From assembly GCF_004402045.1 (NCBI RefSeq), contig NZ_SOMG01000015.1:62001-126000 (forward strand): a DNA stretch of 64,000 bases, written 5' to 3'. How positions within the stretch are numbered: position 1 is the stretch's first letter; each line of letters begins with the position of its first letter. The position numbers and the translations under genes were made by a program. Below the pieces are notes generated by a model. That model was not told the origin of the DNA, searched no databases, and worked only from the letters and a program-made list of their open reading frames with translations. Positions 50,858 through 57,497 of the stretch are shown in pieces. The stretch comes from Lelliottia nimipressuralis. GTDB taxonomy: Bacteria; Pseudomonadota; Gammaproteobacteria; Enterobacterales; Enterobacteriaceae.

Positions 50858-52129
50858 ATGGGCGTTTCAGTTAAACGCATTGTCATAACCGGGATGGGGA
50901 TTGTCAGCCCTCTGGGGTGCGGCGTACAGCATGTCTGGCAATCTCTGCTGGCAGGGAAGTCAGGTATTACAAAGCTTAGCGAGCAGTTGGTCGCGGATAT
51001 TCCCTGCAAAGTGGCTGGACTGGTTCCGTCCATCGAACACGATGCGTTGCACGGCTTCGATCCACTAGCGATCATCCCGGCCAAAGAGCGCAAAAAGATG
51101 GATCGCTTTATCGAGTTTGCACTGGTTGCCGCGCATGAGGCTCTGACGCAGGCCAGGTGGTCGCCTGAATCAGCGACAGAACAAGAACGCACCGCAACGG
51201 TCATTGCCACCGGGATCGGCGGGTTCGGCGAGATCGCCAATGCGGTACATACGACGGATGAGCGCGGGCCGCGTCGCCTGTCTCCGTTCACCATCCCCTC
51301 TTTTCTTGCCAACCTGGCCGCCGGGCATGTGTCTATCGCCCACGGTTTCCGTGGCCCCATAGGCGCGCCGGTAACCGCCTGCGCGGCAGGCGCGCAGGCC
51401 ATTGGCGATGCTGCACGGATGATCCACAGCGGCGAGGCAGATATCGCCCTCTGCGGTGGTGCAGAAGCGGCAATTCATCGTGTTAGTCTTGCCGGGTTTG
51501 CTGCAGCAAAGGCGCTTTCCAGCTCCTCCAACGACCAGCCGGAAGCCGCTTCCCGCCCCTTTGACCGCGACCGCGATGGTTTTGTAATGGGAGAAGGTGC
51601 CGGGCTTATCGTGATTGAGTCGCTGGAGCACGCGCTAGCGCGAGGCGCCACGCCGCTGGCCGAGCTTGTCGGCTACGGCACCAGCGCTGATGCTTATCAC
51701 TTGACCGCTGGCCCGGAAGATGGTGATGGCGCACGTCGGGCCATGGAAATGGCCATTCGTCAGGCGGGGATCTCAGCAGAAGAGATTGATCATATCAACG
51801 CTCACGCCACCTCGACTCAGGTTGGAGACAAAGGTGAACTTGCGGCGATTAAAAAACTATTTGGCGCGCATCCCGTCGCCATTACCTCGACGAAATCAGC
51901 AACCGGCCATCTATTAGGCGCAGCTGGCGGGATTGAGGCTATTTTCACCATTCAGGCGTTGCGCGACCAAGTAGTGCCGCCAACGCTGAACCTGCATCAC
52001 CCCGATGAAAACGCGGAAGGTCTGAACCTGGTAGCGCTGGTGGCCCGCCCACAGAAGATGCGTTATGCGCTTTCGAACGGTTTTGGTTTTGGCGGTGTCA
52101 ACGCCAGCCTGCTGCTGAAACGCTGGTAA
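50858..52129 (+). CDS. FabF-like beta-ketoacyl-ACP synthase
   Basis: 423-residue ketosynthase with the complete catalytic triad: Cys175 in VTACAAGAQ, His316 in NAHATST and His351 in KSATGHLLGAAGG. Such enzymes extend acyl chains by decarboxylative condensation with malonyl-ACP. It resembles FabF closely but stands outside the fab cluster, next to an HxlR regulator, so it is a second, probably specialised or resistance-linked copy. ATG at 50858 has AGGAGA upstream; two earlier codons are open. No carrier protein or other lipid gene adjoins. Confidence 0.9.
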   Translation: MGVSVKRIVITGMGIVSPLGCGVQHVWQSLLAGKSGITKLSEQLVADIPCKVAGLVPSIEHDALHGFDPLAIIPAKERKKMDRFIEFALVAAHEALTQARWSPESATEQERTATVIATGIGGFGEIANAVHTTDERGPRRLSPFTIPSFLANLAAGHVSIAHGFRGPIGAPVTACAAGAQAIGDAARMIHSGEADIALCGGAEAAIHRVSLAGFAAAKALSSSSNDQPEAASRPFDRDRDGFVMGEGAGLIVIESLEHALARGATPLAELVGYGTSADAYHLTAGPEDGDGARRAMEMAIRQAGISAEEIDHINAHATSTQVGDKGELAAIKKLFGAHPVAITSTKSATGHLLGAAGGIEAIFTIQALRDQVVPPTLNLHHPDENAEGLNLVALVARPQKMRYALSNGFGFGGVNASLLLKRW

Positions 52130-52405
52130 TAATAGTTCAGCTCCCCCTCTGGAAAGGTCGGTGGGGGACTTCCACCAGAGCAAAATATTCAGTCACTGAT
52201 TTCCAACTAATACTCAGAAATGTATTCTTGAGAAAACATAAAGAAGTTCGCCTGACCAACTGGCGACAGGAAGCTAAGATCATTTGATGAGTACATTACG
52301 ATCCCCTCGTCAAAACAGACAGGCATTCGTCCTGTCGAGACATGCTTCAGTGCATTGACAAACCTATTGAAACAATCATTTTTCATTTTTAGAGAAAGGA
52401 CTTTT

Positions 52406-53101
52406 ATGAGTCATTCCACAGATATATCAATCGGTCTGCTCCTGTTCCCTGCTCTTACTCAGCTTGATTTGACTGGTCCATATGAAGTCTTTACACGGGC
52501 TCCAGATACAAAGGTTCATCTCATCTGGAAAAACCTGGACCTTGTGGTTTCAGATCGTGGTATGGCGATTCAACCAACCACCACATTCAATGCGTGTCCC
52601 GCACTGGATGTAATTTGTGTCCCCGGAGGGCCTGGCCAGATAAACCTGATGGAGGATGAAGAAGTCCTTTCGTTTATCCGGGCTCAAAGTAAACAAGCAA
52701 AGCTGATAACCTCTGTTTGCACCGGAGCGCTTGTGCTGGGCGCCGCAGGGCTTCTGGATGGATATAAAGCGACGACGCACTGGGCTTCACTGGGGCAGCT
52801 GGAGTTGTTGGGCGCAGAGCCGGTAAATGAGCGCGTAGTACGTGACCGCAACCGTATAACGGGCGCAGGAGTGACTTCAGGTATCGATTTTGCCCTCAAT
52901 GTCGTATCAGAAATATTCGGATCTGATATTGCACAAAATATTCAGTTGCATATGGAATATGACCCAGCCCCTCCCTTTAACTGTGGCTCGCCCCGCTCCG
53001 CATCTGAAGAACAGCTAAAAAAAGCCCAGCAACAAGTTGCTCCATTTATTGAAAAGAGGCTACAGGCTACGTTGAAAGCAGCAGCCAAACTTCATAAATA
53101 A
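52406..53101 (+). CDS. DJ-1/PfpI-family protein (isonitrile-hydratase-like)
   Basis: 231 residues with the DJ-1/PfpI fold: GPYEVFTRAPD near residue 24, VPGGPGQINLM and nucleophile Cys105 in TSVCTGALVLG, followed by ATTHWASL, as in isonitrile hydratase InhA and related glyoxalases. The ATG at 52406 has AAAGGA upstream; 17 upstream codons are open but lack a site. The role here (isonitrile, methylglyoxal or other detoxification) is not decided by sequence. Confidence 0.85.
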   Translation: MSHSTDISIGLLLFPALTQLDLTGPYEVFTRAPDTKVHLIWKNLDLVVSDRGMAIQPTTTFNACPALDVICVPGGPGQINLMEDEEVLSFIRAQSKQAKLITSVCTGALVLGAAGLLDGYKATTHWASLGQLELLGAEPVNERVVRDRNRITGAGVTSGIDFALNVVSEIFGSDIAQNIQLHMEYDPAPPFNCGSPRSASEEQLKKAQQQVAPFIEKRLQATLKAAAKLHK

Positions 53102-53487
53102 GGGAGTAGCGAAAGGCGTTTTCCCTTTTCATTCTCAACGTCTGCGTCTGGCACAAAACGGACGCATCTTTCACACACTTCCATATAGGGTTGTGAGCAA
53201 AATCATCATCTACCGCACTCCTTCTCAGCAAAAAATTCCTGAATACGCTACGCAAATCAAACAAATACCCCAAGCCGAGCTATACCTGCCACTTTAATCT
53301 CAAGCCACCACTACTTAAGGTGCTCGCACTGAATACACGAGTTCCATTTTCACGGTCATGTAGAAATTGTAATTTCATCGTAGTTTCCACATTGCCAACT
53401 CACCTACCACCAATAATGTTTCCAGTCTGGAAACAAGGGGCAAGGATATACGTAGTTCAAGAGCGCCTTTCGACGCGGCCACCAGAC
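53102..53487. other. Non-coding stretch before the decayed higBA locus
   Basis: About 385 bases with no convincing gene. Frames here are short and without ribosome sites. It may hold the eroded N-terminal part of the higB toxin, but no residues can be matched with confidence. Confidence 0.4.
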
Positions 53488-53557
53488 AATTTCCTAATCA
53501 AGCACTCACGCAGATTATGACAAGCTCACGGACCTCTACCGGAGAACGAAAGAATGA
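53488..53557 (+). pseudogene. Remnant of a HigB-type toxin (C-terminus only)
   Basis: Reading up to the TGA at 53555, THADYDKLTDLYRRTKE is the usual C-terminus of HigB-family toxins. The preceding NFLIKH (53488-53505), which should join it, is in another frame, as if about five bases were lost. No N-terminal part is visible. The stop overlaps the higA start as ATGA, so the original pair was higBA. Confidence 0.6.
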
Positions 53558-53973
53558 ATTATGCAGCAGCCATCAAAACGGCAAACGATCTGACAAGCTA
53601 GCTCCCTTTCCTGGGCTCAAGCCCATCGCGTCAAGATTACGATGATGCTCAGGGATTGGTGGAGTATCTGATTGAGCATGACCCCGATAGCCCGCTGGTA
53701 GAAATGCTCACCGCCAAAATCGATAAATATGAAAACGAGTCTTCGGAGTTTGCAGAATTTAACGTGCGTGTTGCCAGCATTCCATCAGGCGTTGCGTTAT
53801 TGAGAACGTTAATGGCTCAGTACCAACTCACACAGAGCGATTTCGAGAACGAAATGGGCAAGAAGTCTCTGGTAAGTCGGATCCTCAACGGACAGCGCAC
53901 GTTAACGCTGGATCATATGCGCGCGCTGGCGAAGCGTTTTGGCGTGCCGGTGGGGGCATTTGTAGGGAATTGA
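53554..53973 (+). pseudogene. HigA-type antitoxin with an in-frame amber stop
   Basis: From ATG 53554 the frame reads MNYAAAIKTANDLTS, then a TAG at 53599-53601, then continues in the same frame LPFLGSSPSRQDYDDAQGLV to a full HigA-like end with HTH (QYQLTQSDFENEMGKKSLVS, LDHMRALAKRFGVPVGAF). Restored it would be 139 residues, near the E. coli HigA length (138). A TTG at 53656 could still give a 105-residue antitoxin holding the whole DNA-binding domain. With the toxin broken, the antitoxin is probably decaying too. Confidence 0.75.
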
Positions 53974-54042
53974 TAAGGATGATATTTTCTTATATTAATA
54001 AAAAAGTGACGCAGCCAAGCTAGCGATATCGCGGCTAAAACC

Positions 54043-54420
54043 TTACGGTAATTGTAGAGGCACATCACTGCCATCAAACACTTCCCTCAAATACTTTCCA
54101 AGCGATTTAGAGTCTTTTGCTGCAGGAATGACCACATGATATTCCCTGATACCAATCATTTTTACGGCACCTTCATTAAGCACGATCACAAGTTTATCTT
54201 CAGTGAGATGAAGAGAACGAATAGAGTCTGTTAACTCATATTCCGTTGACTCACTCTGGAATCCAATGCATTCGTTAATGGGTAATTCATCTTCGTCGAA
54301 TCGTCCGATAATGATAAAATTCTTTGGATCATGACTGTCATCCCCTATTCCGATGGTGAGAACATCCTTTTCTTCAGCGCAGTTAATACACGTTGCAACA
54401 ATATTTTTAACTTTACTCAT
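54043..54420 (-). CDS. Small protein, possibly Imm10-like immunity protein
   Basis: 125 residues, acidic, no signal peptide. The order LTIGIGDD, FIIIGR, YELTDSIRSLHLTEDKLVIV and YLREVFDGS recalls the Imm10 family of polymorphic-toxin immunity proteins, though the match is judged by eye. It is the outermost gene of the array downstream of the Rhs toxin and has no toxin beside it, so it is read as an orphan immunity gene. Confidence 0.5.
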   Translation of the reverse strand: MSKVKNIVATCINCAEEKDVLTIGIGDDSHDPKNFIIIGRFDEDELPINECIGFQSESTEYELTDSIRSLHLTEDKLVIVLNEGAVKMIGIREYHVVIPAAKDSKSLGKYLREVFDGSDVPLQLP

Positions 54421-54542
54421 CAGTTGTCCTTATCATGAATCGTTTCACTCCTGACAGATTTCTACCGAAAGCCTGAAATTCATTAATATAGCTAGTATCG
54501 TAAGAACAGTCGAAGATGGCATCCGCACAAGTATTTTTAATA

Positions 54543-54594
54543 TTGCTCTTTTCAAAAGAGCAAAGTATATATTTTCAGCATAGCGAAGCGGCTG
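54543..54594. other. Rhs-core scar and palindrome
   Basis: GCATAGCGAAGCGGCTG at 54578-54594 is identical to 17 bases of the Rhs core at 58074-58090, where it encodes QPLRYA. Beside it at 54543-54563 is a perfect 10-bp palindrome TTGCTCTTTT-C-AAAAGAGCAA. The 17-base match in intergenic DNA suggests a trace of an earlier Rhs copy. Confidence 0.45.
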
Positions 54595-54681
54595 TTATTG
54601 ATATGATATTTGCTGGAACAGTTACGCCCACCTTACAGCAATGGATGGGGGTTCGCTAGAATCACCGCAAGTACTCTTTTA

Positions 54682-55242
54682 TTAAAAATCAAGATCGACT
54701 TTAATTACACCTGATACATCTATTTTATCATCCTGAACATTAAGCATTCCAACAAATTCATCGAAGGAGTTTGCTATTTTCGTCAGCCCGGAGATCACTT
54801 TTGAATCATTGAATATTTGATCAGACTCGTGATCCCAAAACCAAATCTCTCCCGACATATTTCCTTTGAGGCAAAGACAGATTTGATTATCACCAGACGA
54901 GGATCCTATCGGTAACCATTGATCGCGAAAATCATTCCGGTATGTAGCAGCCATTTCAAATACAGTATATTCTTTACCCGATTCTGCAAGGCCGTACAAA
55001 GACTCAAGCGTATCGTTTCCTTGCTCATCAGACCACGGAGATGGTTGTAATGCCTTGAAAACAACATTTACATCAAAAAGAACAGAAACGCCAAAATGAA
55101 GTAAATAGGCACGGTAACTTTCAGGAATTGGACCTATTGATGCTTCTAATGTATTTAAACTCCTTATCAGTTCATCTGATGGTAATGATGTCGATTTCGC
55201 TCCAAAACGTTCTATTTTTTTCAACAATGTTCTTTCCTCCAT
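54682..55242 (-). CDS. SMI1/KNR4 (SUKH) family immunity protein
   Basis: 186 residues with the SUKH pattern: IGPIPESYRAYLLHFG near residue 40, WLPIGSSSGDNQICLCLKG and EIWFWDHES. SUKH proteins protect against nuclease and other toxins of Rhs/CDI type. Its start overlaps the end of the toxin-tail fragment at 55221 by 22 bases, the usual link between toxin and immunity genes, so it is probably the partner of that fragment. Confidence 0.85.
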   Translation of the reverse strand: MEERTLLKKIERFGAKSTSLPSDELIRSLNTLEASIGPIPESYRAYLLHFGVSVLFDVNVVFKALQPSPWSDEQGNDTLESLYGLAESGKEYTVFEMAATYRNDFRDQWLPIGSSSGDNQICLCLKGNMSGEIWFWDHESDQIFNDSKVISGLTKIANSFDEFVGMLNVQDDKIDVSGVIKVDLDF

Positions 55243-55421
55243 ATATCTGATGCGTAGCCAATATGGGGCACATTGGCATGAAGATCTCTCTGGAGAAGAA
55301 TTATAGCATTCGCACTCAGATGATGTGGAGTATGCATCTTTTCCCTTAACAAATTCTGAGCCGCTTTCTGTGTAATGTCTTTTTTCTCTGCAATGGCACT
55401 GCTATCAATGGTAAAATACAA
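55221..55421 (-). pseudogene. Displaced Rhs-type C-terminal toxin fragment
   Basis: About 66 residues in frame from a TTG near 55421, but no ribosome site and no Rhs core before it; a stop lies eight codons upstream. KMHTPHHLSANAIILLQRDL with a following LHANVPHIGY gives closely spaced histidines as in HNH/Endo VII-like nuclease toxins. It is read as the tail of an earlier Rhs-CT left behind with its SUKH immunity gene. The nuclease type is a guess. Confidence 0.55.
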
Positions 55422-55480
55422 GCATATCTGACATTGTTTTTATCACTGTTTATTTATTTACTAACATCTAAATGTAAAAA

Positions 55481-55515
55481 AATAAGCCATAATCATATTT
55501 TGATTATGGCTTATT
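55481..55515. terminator. Bidirectional terminator in the immunity array
   Basis: A 15-bp perfect stem AATAAGCCATAATCA / TGATTATGGCTTATT with a TATTT loop, A run before and T run after. It lies ten bases beyond the stop of the SUKH gene at 55525. Confidence 0.88.
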
Positions 55516-55524
55516 TTTGAAATA

Positions 55525-56046
55525 TCATAAATCAACAGTTACATTCATTCCTGCATCAAGGGATGTATCACAAATACTCTTGTAAAATTCAGTAAAGCTA
55601 TTAGTAACTTTATAGATATTGCCGCACTCATTTTGCTCAGCGAGCTCAAACAATTGGATATCATCCTCTGCATGTAGATGTGTTCTGTCCCAATAATACA
55701 CACCTTGGCTTTCACTGCCATTTAATATAAGGTAAAAGTTACCTCCAGGATCATCACCAATAATTAACTTAGCATCAATGAAATCAAGTTCATTTAAAAA
55801 ATTTTCATTTTGACGAAAAATGTCGTGGTTTGGATTTTTCATATTTATTCCAAAAAGGGCATAAAAAGCGATAACCCCGTCATCGACACCTTCATACTCC
55901 AACTCACAAAAATCCGGAGATTTTACAACAAAGCCATTTTTCAACCTGAGAAATTCTTTATAATCTTCAGGTAAACTGATTTTGAATTTTCTCTCCAAAA
56001 CCTTAATTTCATCTTTATTTGCAGGTTTACCATATGAAATAGGCAT
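55525..56046 (-). CDS. SMI1/KNR4 (SUKH) family immunity protein
   Basis: 173 residues with KFKISLPEDYKEFLRLKNGF (about 23-42), LIIGDDPGGNFYLIL and VYYWDRTHLH, the classic SUKH-1 signatures. No toxin fragment is attached. It has its own terminator at 55481 and a GGAGA site before the ATG at 56046. Probably an orphan immunity gene from an earlier toxin replacement. Confidence 0.9.
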   Translation of the reverse strand: MPISYGKPANKDEIKVLERKFKISLPEDYKEFLRLKNGFVVKSPDFCELEYEGVDDGVIAFYALFGINMKNPNHDIFRQNENFLNELDFIDAKLIIGDDPGGNFYLILNGSESQGVYYWDRTHLHAEDDIQLFELAEQNECGNIYKVTNSFTEFYKSICDTSLDAGMNVTVDL

Positions 56047-56127
56047 AAGCTCTCCTTGCTAAGGTCATGACTTAGTGATCTTAGATACTCCACATCTGTT
56101 ATGGAAAAATTGATTATAGTAATTAAA

Positions 56128-56150
56128 GCCGGAACTTAATGGTTTCCGGC
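56128..56150 (-). terminator. Terminator after the SUKH gene at 56189
   Basis: Stem GCCGGAA / TTCCGGC with a nine-base loop, within 40 bases of the stop codon on the minus strand. The T run is weak. Confidence 0.65.
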
Positions 56151-56188
56151 ATATTCCATTGATTTATCTAAATCAAAAAACATGTATC

Positions 56189-56773
56189 CTAGCCATAAAA
56201 ATAATCATAGAATGCATTGAAATTTTCATTACCGATAAGAGGTACAATTCTTTTCCGCAACTCATCAATAAAATCAACTTTTACTTCGTCATTATCATCT
56301 GCTATATCAAAGATATCATATTGGCCATATACCAAATCAATAAGCTCAGCTAATGAAAATATAAACCCAGAGAGACTGCCAGCTATTTTAAATGGTTCAA
56401 TTACATCATAACTTGCATAAACAGGGGTATTCCCTTCATCGACAACCGCAATTATAGGTTTACCTCCACCTAAATCATCACCAATAACAAGGTAATTGTT
56501 TGGTAAGTACTCATAACCATTTTGAGCCTTCGAGAGTTCACTGATAGAGTGAATTTTAATTGGCGTAAAGCCTGTTTCAATTTTTAACTTTTCAGGATTA
56601 TAATTTTTATATAAAAATTCCACTGCTGTCGAACGAGGTAAGTTGGACGGGAAGGCATTGTCCAGATCATTGACGGTGCTGAAACTCCCTGACAGCGAGT
56701 ATTTATTGCAAATGACAATAAGTTGTTTTAATGCTTTTTCAATCTCATTCACAATAGTATCAGACGCATCCAT
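56189..56773 (-). CDS. SMI1/KNR4-like immunity protein
   Basis: 194 residues with PSNLPRSTAVEFLYKNYNPE, NYLVIGDDLGGGKPIIAVV and SLSGFIFSLAELIDLVYGQ. The GDDLGGG loop and C-terminal helix fit the SUKH superfamily, though more remotely than its neighbour. It ends FNAFYDYFYG. Start ATG at 56773. Probably a further orphan immunity gene. Confidence 0.75.
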   Translation of the reverse strand: MDASDTIVNEIEKALKQLIVICNKYSLSGSFSTVNDLDNAFPSNLPRSTAVEFLYKNYNPEKLKIETGFTPIKIHSISELSKAQNGYEYLPNNYLVIGDDLGGGKPIIAVVDEGNTPVYASYDVIEPFKIAGSLSGFIFSLAELIDLVYGQYDIFDIADDNDEVKVDFIDELRKRIVPLIGNENFNAFYDYFYG

Positions 56774-56882
56774 AAATATAGCCCTCAGTAATAACTAATT
56801 AAATTAGAAAAAATTTTATAAAAGCAATTAAAAAAACAAGAAAGTAAATGCATTCTGAATAAAAACATCATCTGTATTATAT

Positions 56883-56913
56883 AAGCCGGAAATAATTAAT
56901 ATTAATCCGGCTT
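56883..56913 (-). terminator. Terminator after the cognate immunity gene
   Basis: Stem AAGCCGGA / TCCGGCTT with a 15-base AT-rich loop, 18 bases beyond the stop at 56931. It is of the same CCGGA type as the hairpin at 56128, which fits duplicated modules. Confidence 0.65.
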
Positions 56914-56930
56914 TTATTAATCACTTATAT

Positions 56931-57497
56931 TTACGAGTACTGCCAAAAACCAGCTACGATATTCCCGCCAGATATGTTTTTATACAAATACAAAGCGCCG
57001 TAACCAAAGATGTAATCACCATCAAGCAATGCATCTGGATAATAATCTTCATCGATCTGCATGAAAAATTCATAACCATCTTTTTGCAAAGCATCAAAAT
57101 AATAATCTTCCGATTGTATTAACCTTGCATCTTCGGTTTTAGTGATAAAGTCAAACTCTTCACTTTCAACCTTATCATACCCAACAATAACTGCCTTATT
57201 AATGTGTTTTATCGTAAATGCATCATTATTGCTTTCATCAGAAAACGTATGCGTAAAAACTTTTACTGAACAATTGGGGTAGATATTGTTATCAATCATA
57301 TCATCATATCCTTCAGGAATAAGTATCGTAATATACTCATGTCCATCATCAGGATTCTGAACTGTCAAATAAAACTTATACCCCTGAATATCATCTAGTT
57401 TATCTAAAAAGAATTCAGGGATATTTCCACCAATCCGCCCAATGACATTACCATCAGGCAGGGTACTTATTTTAGCGATAAGATTAGATTTTAACAT
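56931..57497 (-). CDS. Probable cognate immunity protein of the Rhs toxin
   Basis: 188 residues, acidic, no signal peptide, not recognised. It has two similar aromatic/acidic stretches (QSEDYYFDALQKDGYEFFM and DEDYYPDALLDGDYIFGY), which may be an internal repeat. Its start overlaps the end of the Rhs gene by seven bases, so it is co-translated with the toxin and is the best candidate for neutralising it in the cytoplasm. Confidence 0.7.
   Translation of the reverse strand: MLKSNLIAKISTLPDGNVIGRIGGNIPEFFLDKLDDIQGYKFYLTVQNPDDGHEYITILIPEGYDDMIDNNIYPNCSVKVFTHTFSDESNNDAFTIKHINKAVIVGYDKVESEEFDFITKTEDARLIQSEDYYFDALQKDGYEFFMQIDEDYYPDALLDGDYIFGYGALYLYKNISGGNIVAGFWQYS

Noticed and set aside
52142..52168. 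Possible terminator after the ketosynthase gene
   Set aside because: CTCCCCC and GGGGGAC can pair, but the loop is long, other pairings compete and no T run follows.
53320..53520. 66-codon frame before the higA remnant
   Set aside because: Only its end (NFLIKH) fits HigB; the rest is not protein-like, so it is treated as part of the decayed region.
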